Assembly (NCBI GenBank): GCA_964512675.1
Contig: CAZEJR010000020.1
Span: 1-45,372, forward strand
DNA length: 45,372 bases
Source of the DNA: A07HB70 sp964512675
GTDB lineage: Archaea; Halobacteriota; Halobacteria; Halobacteriales; Haloferacaceae
Direction: 5' to 3'
Both the position numbers and the translations under genes were made by a program. The notes beneath the pieces are model-generated. The model did no database searches. It was not told the origin of the DNA and worked only from the letters and a program-made list of their open reading frames with translations. Shown here in pieces: positions 1-8,892 of the stretch; the stretch's first letter is position 1; every line of letters begins with the position of its first letter.

Positions 1-251
1 CGGTGGGGTGCAGCCTCGGCGTGATACTGGTCCGTGACGTCTGGCACTCGGCGCTGCTGCTCGGCGGTGCCCTGCTGTCGGTCGCGGTCCACTACGTGAT
101 GCTCCAGGCGGAGTTCATCGCCGCGATGCAGATTCTCGTCTACGTCGGCGGGGTGCTCATCCTCATCACGTTCGCGGTGATGCTCACCCGCGGGGAGGGT
201 TCGGACGACGGCGAGGCCGACGTCGACACGGACCGGGAGGTCCCCTCGTGA
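1..251 (+). CDS. nuoJ: Complex I subunit NuoJ, first part (5' end outside window)
   Basis: Membrane subunit of the proton-pumping quinone oxidoreductase (complex I-like). The visible 82 residues contain two hydrophobic helices, including the segment with FIAAMQILVYVGGVLILITF, which is the typical NuoJ third-helix region with its helix-distorting glycines. The frame is open to the window edge and the first transmembrane helix expected for NuoJ is missing, so the true start lies upstream; the GTG at base 3 is unlikely to be the start. The protein ends in a short acidic tail. Its stop overlaps the GTG of the next gene in a GTGA, consistent with translational coupling. Haloarchaea commonly encode NuoJ as two consecutive short genes, and this fits that arrangement. 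Confidence 0.9.
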   Translation, partial: VGCSLGVILVRDVWHSALLLGGALLSVAVHYVMLQAEFIAAMQILVYVGGVLILITFAVMLTRGEGSDDGEADVDTDREVPS

Positions 252-589
252 CGACCCGTCCACGTCTCCGCCTCGGGTCACACCTCCTCCCGGCGTTCGC
301 GGCGCTGGCGCTGTTCGCCGTCGCCGCGGCGCTCGTGCTCACCTCGACGTTCGGCGCCTCGCAGGGGTTCCCGGCGGACGCGAACGTCGTCGCGAGCGTC
401 GGCCGGGCGATGTTCGGGATCGGGGGAGCGGACGTGCCCGGCGAGAGCTTTCTAGTGGCGTTCCTCGCGATCGCGCTCCTGCTGGACGCCGCCCTCGACG
501 GCTCGCTCCTGCTCGCGAGGCGCGAGGAGGACGGCACGTCGGTCGCGCTGCTCCCGGACGGCGGGCGCCGCGAGGAGGACGACGACTGA
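248..589 (+). CDS. nuoJ2: Complex I subunit NuoJ, second part
   Basis: A 113-residue protein starting with GTG inside the stop codon of the previous gene. It has two hydrophobic helices (about residues 10-32 and 65-85) separated by a polar loop, and ends in an acidic, arginine-rich tail. It corresponds to the C-terminal half of bacterial NuoJ, which in haloarchaea is usually a separate gene. It sits between the first nuoJ piece and nuoK, and its TGA overlaps the ATG of nuoK by one base. Identification rests on position and hydrophobic pattern more than on sequence motifs. It is expected to form part of the membrane arm of complex I. Confidence 0.8.
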   Translation: MTTRPRLRLGSHLLPAFAALALFAVAAALVLTSTFGASQGFPADANVVASVGRAMFGIGGADVPGESFLVAFLAIALLLDAALDGSLLLARREEDGTSVALLPDGGRREEDDD

Positions 590-894
590 TGGCGGTCCCG
601 CCGACGTACTATCTGCTCTTGGCTGTCGCGGTGTTCTGTATCGGAGTCGCCGGCGTCCTGACCCGGCAGAACGCTCTGTTCTTTCTGATGTCCGTCGAGC
701 TGATGCTCAACGCCGCGAACATCAACTTCGTCTACTTCTCGCAGTTCTGGGGGAACGTGACGGGACAGACGTTCAGCCTGTTCGTCATCGCCATCGCCGC
801 CGCCGAGGTAGCGGTCGGCATCGGCATCGTGCTGGTGCTGTACCGCAACTTCGACGGCGTGGACGTGACGCGGGCGACGACGATGAGGTGGTGA
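589..894 (+). CDS. nuoK: NADH-quinone oxidoreductase subunit K
   Basis: A 101-residue protein with three transmembrane helices, the normal size for NuoK (MrpC-like). The conserved membrane glutamates are visible: one in the second helix (MSVELMLNAANINFV) and one in the third (AAAEVAVGIGIVLVLYR). These buried acids belong to the proton-transfer chain in the membrane arm. The start is fixed by the one-base TGATG overlap with the upstream gene, and nuoL begins one base after the stop. Membrane component of the complex that passes electrons to menaquinone in haloarchaea. The true electron donor in these organisms is not settled by this window, as the peripheral-arm genes are outside it. Confidence 0.95.
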   Translation: MAVPPTYYLLLAVAVFCIGVAGVLTRQNALFFLMSVELMLNAANINFVYFSQFWGNVTGQTFSLFVIAIAAAEVAVGIGIVLVLYRNFDGVDVTRATTMRW

Positions 895-895
895 G

Positions 896-2926
896 ATGGC
901 GGGCTTCGACCTCGCACCTCTGATCGTCTTGCTCCCGTTCGTCAGCTTCCTCGTCGCCGTCGGCGCGGCGCTGACGCGGCCCGACGTTCTGCCGAGAGGC
1001 GGTGCGCTCCCCGGCGTCGCCGCGACCGCCGGGTCGCTGCTCCTGTCGGCGTGGGTCGCGCTCGCCGTGCTCGGCGGCGGTCGGTCCGCCGAGACCGTCT
1101 ACGTCTGGTCGGCGTCGCCGGCAGCGGGTGCCCCGGAGCTCGTCTTCTCGGTGCTGCTCGACCCGCTCGCGGCGCTGATGCTCATAGTCGTCTCGCTCGT
1201 CGCCCTTCTGGTCCACGTCTTCTCGCTCGGCTACATGAACGACGAGGGCGAGACGGGGCTGCCGCGGTACTACGCCGGGCTCGGTCTGTTCACGGCGTCG
1301 ATGCTCGGCTTCGTCGTCGCTGGCAACCTGCTGATGGCCTTCGTCTTCTTCGAGCTCGTCGGGCTCTGTTCGTATCTCCTCATCGGCTTCTGGTTTCGCG
1401 AACCCGGCCCGCCGAGCGCCGCGAAGAAGGCGTTCTTGGTGACGCGCTTCGGCGACTACTTCTTTCTGGTCGGACTCGTCGGCGTCTTCGCCACCTTCGA
1501 CACGGCGGCGTTCGCCGGCCCGGAGTCGTTCCCGGTGCTGGCCGAGGCGGCACTCGCCGGCGAGCACTCCGTCCGGACGTTCGGCGTCGACACACAGACG
1601 TGGTTCTCGGTACTCGGGCTCCTGATCCTCGGCGGCGTCCTCGGCAAGTCCGCACAGTTCCCGCTCCACACGTGGCTTCCGGACGCGATGGAGGGCCCGA
1701 CGCCCGTCTCCGCGCTAATCCACGCCGCGACGATGGTCGCCGCGGGGGTGTACCTCGTCGCGCGGGTGTACGGGTTCTACGCCCTGCTCCCGGGCGTTCT
1801 GGCGGTCATCGCGCTCGTCGGCGGGTTCACCGCGCTGTTCGCGGCGACGATGGGCGTCGTCAAGCGCGAGATCAAGCAGGTGCTCGCCTACTCGACCATC
1901 AGCCAGTACGGCTACATGATGCTCGGGCTGGGTGCGGGCGGCTACGTCGCCGCCACGTTTCACCTGCTCACCCACGCCTTCTTCAAAGCCCTCCTGTTCC
2001 TCGGCGCCGGCTCGGTGATAGTCGCGATGCACCACGACGAGGATATGTGGAACATGGGCGGGCTGCGCGAGAAGATGCCCGTCACCTACTACACCTTCCT
2101 CGCGGGGTCGCTCGCGCTCGCCGGTATCGTTCCGTTCTCCGGGTTCTGGTCGAAAGACGAGGTGCTGTACGAGGCGCTGATCCACGGTCTCGCCGGGTCG
2201 CCCGCGGTGCTCGCTGCGTACGCGATGGGGCTGCTCGCGGTGCTGTTTACCGGCTTCTACACGTTCCGCATGCTCTTGCTCACCTTCCACGGCGACCCGC
2301 GGACCGAGTCGGCGAGTAACCCACGCGCCGTCGGCTGGACAGTCAAGACCCCGCTGGTGGTCCTCGGGGTGCTCGCTGCCACCGTCGGCGCCCTGAACGC
2401 CGTGCCCGTCCACGAGGCGTTCGGCTTCCCGCCCGAGTACCTCCACGACTGGCTGGCCCACGACGGCGGACGGTCGGCGTTCTCGGCGCTGACGAGCGAG
2501 CACTACGGTGAGTTGCTCCCGTACGACTCGGCGGGGGTCTCCTCTGTCGGCGCCGGCCTCGTCTCGCTCGCGTTCGCACTCGTCGGCGCGGGCGCCGCGG
2601 TGGTGCTGTACCGCGGTCCGGACCCGGCCCGACACACAGCGCGACTCGGTGCGGTCAAGACGGTCCTGTACAACAACTACTACCAGGACGAGTACCAGGT
2701 GTGGCTGGCCACCTCGGTCGTCCAGCCCCTCGCACGGGCCCTCGACGGCGTCGACCAGGGTGTCGTCGACGGCGTGGTAAACGCCGTCTCCTCCGTCTCG
2801 CTGTTCTCGGGGCGGCGGCTCCGGTACGTCCAGACCGGCGTGGTGTCGAACTACGCCGCCCTGCTGACGCTGGGGCTGACGGCGCTGGTCGTCGCAGCGG
2901 CGCTGGTCGGGGGGTGGTTCGCGTGA
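896..2926 (+). CDS. nuoL: NADH-quinone oxidoreductase subunit L
   Basis: A 676-residue antiporter-like subunit of complex I, close to the usual NuoL size. It has the proton-translocation module common to NuoL/M/N and Mrp antiporters: the FFELVGLCSYLLIGFW segment with its key glutamate, the QFPLHTWLPDAMEGPTPVSA signature, and a lysine-bearing helix around KREIKQVLAYSTISQYGYM. The C-terminal part contains the long extension that in NuoL forms the lateral helix, with a terminal transmembrane segment. The ATG at 896 follows the nuoK stop by one base, and the TGA overlaps the next ATG. Distal proton channel of the membrane arm. Nothing looks truncated or unusual. Confidence 0.97.
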   Translation: MAGFDLAPLIVLLPFVSFLVAVGAALTRPDVLPRGGALPGVAATAGSLLLSAWVALAVLGGGRSAETVYVWSASPAAGAPELVFSVLLDPLAALMLIVVSLVALLVHVFSLGYMNDEGETGLPRYYAGLGLFTASMLGFVVAGNLLMAFVFFELVGLCSYLLIGFWFREPGPPSAAKKAFLVTRFGDYFFLVGLVGVFATFDTAAFAGPESFPVLAEAALAGEHSVRTFGVDTQTWFSVLGLLILGGVLGKSAQFPLHTWLPDAMEGPTPVSALIHAATMVAAGVYLVARVYGFYALLPGVLAVIALVGGFTALFAATMGVVKREIKQVLAYSTISQYGYMMLGLGAGGYVAATFHLLTHAFFKALLFLGAGSVIVAMHHDEDMWNMGGLREKMPVTYYTFLAGSLALAGIVPFSGFWSKDEVLYEALIHGLAGSPAVLAAYAMGLLAVLFTGFYTFRMLLLTFHGDPRTESASNPRAVGWTVKTPLVVLGVLAATVGALNAVPVHEAFGFPPEYLHDWLAHDGGRSAFSALTSEHYGELLPYDSAGVSSVGAGLVSLAFALVGAGAAVVLYRGPDPARHTARLGAVKTVLYNNYYQDEYQVWLATSVVQPLARALDGVDQGVVDGVVNAVSSVSLFSGRRLRYVQTGVVSNYAALLTLGLTALVVAAALVGGWFA

Positions 2927-4443
2927 TGCTGGAGGCGCTGATGGCCGTCACCGCCGCCGCGGCGCTGGTCACCTTCCTCGTCCCGAACGAGTACGCGGGC
3001 CGGGCGGCGGCGGTGTTCTCGGTCCTTCCGCTCGTCGGGAGCCTCGTCCTGTGGGGCGGCTTCGCCGGACGCGGCAACGCACTCGTCGACGGCGAGGTAG
3101 CCTTCGAGACGACGGCGCCGTGGCTGACACTGGGCGGCTACGAGGTGAGCTGGCACGTCGGTCTCGACGGCGTCTCCCTGCCGCTGGTGGTCCTCACCAC
3201 GGTCCTGACCACGCTGGCGATCGTCTCCGCGTGGTCGGCGGTCGACGAGCGGCAGTCGCAGTTCTACGGTCTCGTGCTGTTCATGGAGACGACGCTTATC
3301 GGCGTGTTCACCGCGCTCGACTTTCTGCTCTGGTTCGTCTTCTGGGAGGCCGTGCTCGTCCCGATGTACCTCCTCATCGGCGTCTGGGGCGGGCCGCGCC
3401 GGAAGTACGCCGCGATCAAGTTCTTCGTCTACACGAACGTCGCGTCGCTGGCGATGTTCATCGGCTTCGTCGCTCTCGTCCTCGCGGCACCGGTCCAGAC
3501 GTTCGACCTCCCGACCGTCGCGGCGGCGCTGCGTGGCGAGCAGATATCGGCGCTGTTCGGCCTGTCGCCGGGCGCTCTGCGGACCGTCGCGTTCGTCGTG
3601 ATGTTCGTCGGCTTCGGCGTGAAGGTGCCCGTCGTCCCGTTTCACACGTGGCTGCCGGACGCCCACGTCGAGGCGCCGTCGCCCGTCTCGGTACTCTTAG
3701 CGGGCGTCCTGCTGAAGATGGGGACGTACGCCCTGCTCCGGTACAACTTCACGATGCTGCCAGAGACGGCGGTGGCGCTTGCGGTCCCAATCGCCGTCGT
3801 CGCGGTCCTGTCGGTGCTGTACGGCGCGATGCTCGCGACGGCACAGGAGGACCTGAAGCGCATCGTCGCGTACTCCTCTGTCTCCTCGATGGGCTACGTC
3901 ATCCTCGGCCTCGTCGCCTACACGCTGTACGGCGTCGGGGGCGCGACGTTCCAGATGGTCGCCCACGGCCTCATTTCGGGGCTGATGTTCATGGCCGTCG
4001 GCGTACTCTACCACTCGACGCACACCCGGATGGTGGGCGACATGAGCGGGATGGCCGACCGGATGCCGGTGACGACGGGCATCCTCGTCGCGGGCGCGTT
4101 CGGCTACATGGGCCTGCCGCTGATGGCCGGGTTCGCGGGCGAGTTCTTCGTCTTCGTCGGGTCGTTCGCGTCCACGACCCTCCCCTTCGCGCCCGTGTTC
4201 ACCGCGGCGGCGATGTTCGGCATCGTCGTCGTGGCGGGCTACCTGCTGCTGGCGATGCAGCGCACGCTGTTCGGCCCCTTCCGGCTGGACACCGACTACG
4301 AGGTCGACGAGGCGCCGCTCCGCGACACCGCGCCGCTCGCGGCTCTCTTGGCCTGTATCGTCGCTCTCGGCGTCGCCCCGGACCTCCTGTTCGGGATCAT
4401 AAAGGACGCGGTCGTCCCGATCCTCCAGGGAGGCGGACTGTAG
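2926..4443 (+). CDS. nuoM: NADH-quinone oxidoreductase subunit M
   Basis: A 505-residue antiporter-like subunit. Hallmarks are FFWEAVLVPMYLLIG (key membrane glutamate), KVPVVPFHTWLPDAHVEAPS, and the DLKRIVAYSSVSSMGYV lysine helix. The frame stays open upstream into nuoL, but the ATG at 2926 overlaps the nuoL stop by one base (TGATG) and gives the expected N-terminal hydrophobic helix, so this start is chosen; the GTG immediately before it is an alternative. It forms the middle proton channel of the membrane arm. The next gene abuts directly. Confidence 0.97.
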   Translation: MLEALMAVTAAAALVTFLVPNEYAGRAAAVFSVLPLVGSLVLWGGFAGRGNALVDGEVAFETTAPWLTLGGYEVSWHVGLDGVSLPLVVLTTVLTTLAIVSAWSAVDERQSQFYGLVLFMETTLIGVFTALDFLLWFVFWEAVLVPMYLLIGVWGGPRRKYAAIKFFVYTNVASLAMFIGFVALVLAAPVQTFDLPTVAAALRGEQISALFGLSPGALRTVAFVVMFVGFGVKVPVVPFHTWLPDAHVEAPSPVSVLLAGVLLKMGTYALLRYNFTMLPETAVALAVPIAVVAVLSVLYGAMLATAQEDLKRIVAYSSVSSMGYVILGLVAYTLYGVGGATFQMVAHGLISGLMFMAVGVLYHSTHTRMVGDMSGMADRMPVTTGILVAGAFGYMGLPLMAGFAGEFFVFVGSFASTTLPFAPVFTAAAMFGIVVVAGYLLLAMQRTLFGPFRLDTDYEVDEAPLRDTAPLAALLACIVALGVAPDLLFGIIKDAVVPILQGGGL

Positions 4444-5940
4444 GTGCTCGACGTCCCGCTCCAGACGGTGCCGGGTGTCGTCGACGGACTCGTGCCCGCC
4501 GTCGTCTTGGGCCTCACGGCGCTTACCCTCCTCGTCGTCGACACGATTCGTCCCGGCGCGACGAGCCTCGCGCTCCTCGCTGGCGTCAGCACCGCGGGGT
4601 CGCTCGTCGCGTTCGGCGTCGCGGCCGCGCTTCTCGCCGGCGGTGTCGAGCCGACGGCGGTGTACGGCGACGCGATAGTGCTCGACGGGACCAGCCTCTT
4701 CTTTACGCTCGTGTTCGCGAGCGTCACGGCGCTGGTGTCGGTCGCGTCGTACGACTACCTGCGCAGATACGACTACCGCGGGGCGTTCTACGCGCTGGTG
4801 CTGTTCTCCGCGACGGGCATGAGCCTCATGGCTGCCGCGAACTCGCTGGCGACGGCGTTCGTCGCGCTGGAACTCACGTCTCTGCCGTCGTACGCCCTCG
4901 TCGCCTTCCTCAAGCGAAACCGGGGGAGTAGCGAGGCGGGCCTGAAGTACTTCCTCGTCGGAGCGGTGTCGTCCGCGGTGCTCGTCTTCGGGATCTCGCT
5001 CGTCTACGCCGCGACCGGCGCGCTCACCTTCGACGCCGTCGCAGCGGGTCTGGCGTCGGCGGACGGTCTCGTCGGTATCGTCGGCCTCGGCGTCGTGATG
5101 ATCGCCGGCGGGATGGCGTTCAAGACGGCTGCGGTCCCCTTTCACTTCTGGGCGCCCGAGGCCTACGAGGGCGCGCCAGCCCCGGTCAGCGCCTTCCTCT
5201 CCTCGGCGTCGAAGGCCGCCGGGTTCGCGCTCGCGTTCCGGGTGTTCGTCGGCGCGTTCCCGCTCGGGGTTCTCGTCCCGATGGGCGTCGACTGGGTGGT
5301 CGTGTTTCAGGTGCTCGCCGTCGTGACGATGACGCTCGGGAACTTCGCCGCGGCGACACAGGAGAACGTCAAGCGGATGCTCGCGTACTCCTCGATCGGC
5401 CACGCGGGCTACGCGCTGATCGGCCTCGCCGCGCTGTCGGCAGACGGGCCGAACGGCGCCGTCCTCGGCGCGTCGATGGCGCACCTGTTCGTCTACGGAT
5501 TCATGAACACCGGCGCGTTCCTGTTCGTCGCGATGGTCGAACACTGGGAGGTCGGCCGGACGTTCGAGGACTACAACGGTCTCGCGACGCAGGCACCGAT
5601 GGCCTCCGTCGCGATGACGGTGTTCATGTTCTCGCTGGCGGGGCTCCCGCCGTTCGGCGGGTTCTTCTCGAAGTACGCGCTGTTCTACGCCGCCGTCGAC
5701 AGCGGATTCTGGTGGCTGGCCGCGGTCGGGGCCGTCAACTCTGCCCTCAGCCTGTTCTACTACTCGCGGGTGGTGAAGGCGCTCTGGATCGAGGAGCCGG
5801 CGACCGGCCTCTCGCTGGGCGCCCGACCGGTCGGCCTCTACGTCGCGGTCGTCGGCGCGGCGCTCGGGACGCTCCTGCTCCTCCCGGCGTTCGGGCCGGT
5901 CGTCGAGACGGCACAGACCGTCGCCGCGACGCTGTTCTAG
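4444..5940 (+). CDS. nuoN: NADH-quinone oxidoreductase subunit N
   Basis: A 498-residue antiporter-like subunit and the last gene of the nuo operon. It shows the family motifs: the LELTSLPSYALVAFLKRN segment with its glutamate, FKTAAVPFHFWAPEAYEGAP, and ENVKRMLAYSSIGHAGYALIG. It begins with GTG directly after the nuoM stop, with no spacer, which fits coupled translation. Its TAG stop is part of a CTAG palindrome that also supplies the stop of the convergent gene at 5937-6317. It forms the proximal proton channel next to NuoK. Family and role are clear. Confidence 0.97.
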   Translation: MLDVPLQTVPGVVDGLVPAVVLGLTALTLLVVDTIRPGATSLALLAGVSTAGSLVAFGVAAALLAGGVEPTAVYGDAIVLDGTSLFFTLVFASVTALVSVASYDYLRRYDYRGAFYALVLFSATGMSLMAAANSLATAFVALELTSLPSYALVAFLKRNRGSSEAGLKYFLVGAVSSAVLVFGISLVYAATGALTFDAVAAGLASADGLVGIVGLGVVMIAGGMAFKTAAVPFHFWAPEAYEGAPAPVSAFLSSASKAAGFALAFRVFVGAFPLGVLVPMGVDWVVVFQVLAVVTMTLGNFAAATQENVKRMLAYSSIGHAGYALIGLAALSADGPNGAVLGASMAHLFVYGFMNTGAFLFVAMVEHWEVGRTFEDYNGLATQAPMASVAMTVFMFSLAGLPPFGGFFSKYALFYAAVDSGFWWLAAVGAVNSALSLFYYSRVVKALWIEEPATGLSLGARPVGLYVAVVGAALGTLLLLPAFGPVVETAQTVAATLF

Positions 5941-6317
5941 CCGGCGAGGACGCGACTCACCGCCTCCGCCGCCTCCTCCGCGGACCGGAGCGAGATGTCG
6001 TCGACGGTGAAGAAGAGTCCGTGGTCCGCCTCGGTGACCCGGACGAGGAAGCCGTTCTGAAACGCACGGACGGTGTAGCGGTACCCCCCGAGCTCCGAGC
6101 CGCGGTAGGCGGTGCGTGCCCGGAAGCCGACCGACTCGTGCTCGACGAAGCCGGTGAGGTCGGCGTCGCTGTCGAGGCCCGCACGGAGATAGACCTGGTC
6201 GTACGCCTCCGCAGTAAAGTAGGTCACGCTACGGAGCGAGTCGCCGACGGCGGTCCGGGCGGCGGCGACGAGTCGGCTCTCGAGTTCCTCGTCGGCGAGT
6301 CCGACGTCGTGGCGCAT
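5937..6317 (-). CDS. Small conserved haloarchaeal protein of unknown function
   Basis: A 126-residue soluble acidic protein, without signal peptide or membrane segment. The N-terminal part (VTYFTAEAYDQVYLR) reads like a small regulatory or ligand-binding domain; the C-terminal part is rich in beta-forming residues followed by a short helix. I do not recognise a catalytic motif. Proteins of this size and look occur next to the nuo cluster in haloarchaea. The ATG at 6317 is preceded by a TATA-like element (GTTATTGG on the minus strand, near 6340-6348), which fits a leaderless transcript. The frame remains open far upstream, but that extension is arginine-poor antisense of the DHH gene and was not accepted. 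Function unknown. Confidence 0.75.
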   Translation of the reverse strand: MRHDVGLADEELESRLVAAARTAVGDSLRSVTYFTAEAYDQVYLRAGLDSDADLTGFVEHESVGFRARTAYRGSELGGYRYTVRAFQNGFLVRVTEADHGLFFTVDDISLRSAEEAAEAVSRVLAG

Positions 6318-6404
6318 GTGACGTGGTGACGCGGCTACCGCCAATAACTCTACTCCCTCGACGAGTGCGGCAGTCTTATCGCCGCCCCGGACGAACGGAA
6401 AGTC

Positions 6405-7841
6405 GTGCGACGGCTCGTTCTCGGCGCCGCCGGCGCCGCCGACCGGGTCGCCGGGATGCTCTCGACGTGGCCGGGCGACCTCGTCGTCGTCGCCGACGAG
6501 TCGACGGCGGACGACCTCCCGACCGCCGTCGACGTGCGGACCGGTGACCCGGCGGCGCTCGACGACGCGCCGGACGGCGTCGAGAGCGTCTACGTCGCCG
6601 CCGGCGCGGAGACTCCTCGCGTCGCTCGTGCGGCGCGCGACCGTTACCCCGACGCCCTGCTCGTCGTCCAGCGTGACGCGGACGCCGGGTGGTCGGTCGA
6701 CGGCCTCGCCGACCGGGTCGTGGACGCGCACCGCGCCGTCGGTGAGGCCGTCGTCGACGCCGTGACGGGCGAGGGGAGCAGCCGGCTCCGGCGGCTCCGC
6801 GAGGTGCTCGTCGGCGTCGACGGGCCGCTCGCGGTCGTCACACACGACAATCCCGACCCGGACGCGATCGGGGCGGCGCTGGCGCTCGCCGACGTCGCGC
6901 GGTCGATGGGTGTCGACGCGGTGCCGTGTTACGGCGGCGAGATCAGCCACCAGGAGACCCGCGCGCTGGTCAACCTCCTCGGGCTCGACCTGCGTCGCCT
7001 CCGGAACGGCGAGATCGACGAGTTCGGTGGCGTGGCGCTCGTCGACCACTCCCGGCCCGGAGTGAACGACAGTCTCGACCCGGACGTCCCGGTCGACGTC
7101 GTCGTCGACCACCATCCGCCGCGCGAGCCGGTGTCGGCGGCGTTCGTCGACGTCCGGGCCGAAGCCGGCGCGACGAGTACGCTCCTGGTCGACTATCTCG
7201 AGGGCTACGGCATCGAGCCGCCGCCGGCGACGGCGACGGCGCTCCTGTTCGGCATCTGGGTCGACACCCGGACGTTCGTTCGCGAGACGAGCGAACGCGA
7301 CTTCGAGGCCGCCGCGTTCCTCCTGCCCCACGTCGACGAGACGGTGCTCGACCGGGCCGAGTCGCCGTCCTTCCGCCCGGACGTGATAGACGTCCTCGCG
7401 CGGGCCACAGCGGCGCGAGAGATGCGCGACGGCGCGCTCGCGGCGGGCGTCGGGACGATACGCGAGAAGGACGCGCTCGCGCAGGCCGCGGACTTCCTGC
7501 TCGGGATGGAGGGCGTCGAGACGACGATCGTCTACGGGATGCTCGACGACACTGTCCACGCCTCTGGCCGCGCCCGTGGCGGCAGCGTCGACGTCGGGGA
7601 GACGTTCCGCGACGCGTTCGACCAGGTCGGATCGGCCGGCGGCCACGCCGACATGGCGGGCGCACAGATCTCGCTCGGCGTCTGGGGCGACGTCGAGACG
7701 GACGACGACCTGTGGTCGGTCGTCGACGACGTGGTCTCCGACCGGTTTTTCGAGGCGCTGGCGACGGCGCCGTCGGCACCACGGCGGTCGGCTGCCGCGG
7801 AGATGACGCTCGAGTCGCCACACGAGGGGTCTGACGGATAG
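6405..7841 (+). CDS. DHH-family phosphoesterase with N-terminal nucleotide-binding-like domain
   Basis: A 478-residue cytoplasmic protein. Residues 1 to about 120 resemble a TrkA-N/Rossmann-like domain, though the glycine motif is weak. The DHH catalytic domain follows: motif I THDNPDPDAIG (H147, D148, D151, D153), motif II VDHS (D214, H215), motif III VDHHP (D235-H237) and the later GIWVDTR aspartate. The C-terminal DHHA1 domain carries GSAGGHADMAGAQ around residues 408-419. All metal-binding residues appear intact, so it should be an active Mn-dependent phosphodiesterase acting on short oligonucleotides or dinucleotides; the substrate cannot be read from the sequence. The GTG start is 28 bases after a TATA-like CTTATCG, consistent with leaderless initiation. 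Confidence 0.9.
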   Translation: MRRLVLGAAGAADRVAGMLSTWPGDLVVVADESTADDLPTAVDVRTGDPAALDDAPDGVESVYVAAGAETPRVARAARDRYPDALLVVQRDADAGWSVDGLADRVVDAHRAVGEAVVDAVTGEGSSRLRRLREVLVGVDGPLAVVTHDNPDPDAIGAALALADVARSMGVDAVPCYGGEISHQETRALVNLLGLDLRRLRNGEIDEFGGVALVDHSRPGVNDSLDPDVPVDVVVDHHPPREPVSAAFVDVRAEAGATSTLLVDYLEGYGIEPPPATATALLFGIWVDTRTFVRETSERDFEAAAFLLPHVDETVLDRAESPSFRPDVIDVLARATAAREMRDGALAAGVGTIREKDALAQAADFLLGMEGVETTIVYGMLDDTVHASGRARGGSVDVGETFRDAFDQVGSAGGHADMAGAQISLGVWGDVETDDDLWSVVDDVVSDRFFEALATAPSAPRRSAAAEMTLESPHEGSDG

Positions 7842-7860
7842 CCGACGGCGGGGGCGATAC

Positions 7861-7869
7861 TTTTATATA
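7861..7869 (+). promoter_or_regulatory. TATA box of the CBS-ParB gene
   Basis: TTTTATATA lies 20-28 bases upstream of the ATG at 7889. With archaeal TATA boxes about 25 bases before the transcription start, the transcript should begin at or next to the start codon. It is one of the clearest TATA boxes in the window. Confidence 0.75.
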
Positions 7870-7888
7870 CAGACCACCTACCCCCGGC

Positions 7889-8671
7889 ATGGACGAGACG
7901 CCTACCGTCGGGGACTACATGACTCGGGACGTCGCGACGGTCGCTCCCGACGAAACTGTTCAGGAGGTGACAGACCAGATCGTCGAGAGCGAGGACCACG
8001 ACGGCTTCCCGGTCTGTGACGGCCGCCGGGTCGAAGGGTTCGTCTCCGCGCGAGACCTGCTCCTCGCCGACGACGCCGCCCGTATCTTCACCGTGATGAC
8101 CGAGGACATAATCGTCGCCCACCCCGACATGGAGGTACCCGACGCCGCGCGGGTGATCCTCCGCTCGGGTATCCAGAAACTCCCGGTCGTCGACGACGCC
8201 AACAACCTCGTCGGTATCATCTCGAACGCCGACGTGGTCCGGTCACACATCGAGCGCGCGACGCCCGAGAAGGTCGGCAAGCTGATGCGGACGCTGGAGC
8301 GCATCCACGACGTCGACGTCGAACAGGAGCGCCGCACCGTCGAACTCGCACGGCTCACGCCGACCCAGACCCGGGTGTACGCCGACGAGCTCGAAGGGCG
8401 GAGCTACGAGCTCGAGCGGGGGCTGGCCGAACCGCTCGTCGTCATCGACAGCGACGGTGACCTCCTCCTCGCCGACGGTCACCACCGCGTGATGGCGGCG
8501 AGCCGTCTCGACGTCGACGAGATGGACGCCTACGTCGTCGTCCTGCCACGCGACGTCGACCCCGGTATCGCCCGGACCGCAGAGCGCGAGGGGCTGGCGG
8601 ACCTCGACGACGTCGAGGTGGTCGACTACGCCCACCACCCGCTGGTCGAGACGACCCACCGTCTCCAGTAG
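7889..8671 (+). CDS. CBS-pair protein fused to a ParB-like nuclease domain
   Basis: A 260-residue protein. Two CBS domains occupy residues about 7-60 (VGDYMTRDVATVAPDETV) and 66-122 (MTEDIIVAHPDMEVPDAARV); together they form a Bateman module that normally binds adenosyl ligands. After a linker, residues about 145-245 form a ParB/Srx-like fold with the signature LLLADGHHR at 192-200, where the GxHR motif is the nucleotide-binding core in ParB/sulfiredoxin proteins. The combination suggests a nucleotide-sensing regulatory protein rather than a chromosome-partition protein, since there is no DNA-binding HTH. A strong TATA box sits immediately upstream, so it is transcribed separately from the DHH gene. 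Confidence 0.9.
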   Translation: MDETPTVGDYMTRDVATVAPDETVQEVTDQIVESEDHDGFPVCDGRRVEGFVSARDLLLADDAARIFTVMTEDIIVAHPDMEVPDAARVILRSGIQKLPVVDDANNLVGIISNADVVRSHIERATPEKVGKLMRTLERIHDVDVEQERRTVELARLTPTQTRVYADELEGRSYELERGLAEPLVVIDSDGDLLLADGHHRVMAASRLDVDEMDAYVVVLPRDVDPGIARTAEREGLADLDDVEVVDYAHHPLVETTHRLQ

Positions 8672-8887
8672 TCACGCCTCGTCGCGCCACTCCGCGGCCA
8701 GCCGCTCTGCGGTCTCTCTGTCCGGACACCGGTCGCGGCAGTACGCCCGCCCCTCCGGCGCCTGCTCCAGCCGGTCGTACCGCACCACGACCTGTCCGTC
8801 GGGGCGCTCGCGAACCCGGACCGTCGCCAGTCCGTCGCGGCGCGTCCACTCGTCGACCGACCCCTCGCGCGTCCGCTCCCACTCCAT
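8672..8887 (-). CDS. Small conserved haloarchaeal protein
   Basis: A 71-residue protein rich in arginine and acidic residues, with beta-strand-like sequence TVRVRERPDGQVVVRYDRLE followed by CRDRCPDRETAERLAAEW. Two cysteines spaced C-x3-C are seen but not a full zinc site. The stop begins on the base after the CBS-ParB gene ends, and it lies five bases downstream of the membrane-protein gene at 8893-9906 on the same strand, so the two are probably cotranscribed. Function unknown. Confidence 0.75.
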   Translation of the reverse strand: MEWERTREGSVDEWTRRDGLATVRVRERPDGQVVVRYDRLEQAPEGRAYCRDRCPDRETAERLAAEWRDEA

Positions 8888-8892
8888 ACCCC

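Noticed and set aside
785..7823. Long minus-strand open frames antisense to the nuo operon and the DHH gene
   Set aside because: They mirror the coding strand's codon bias, have biased Arg/Asp/Glu composition and no domain-like sequence.
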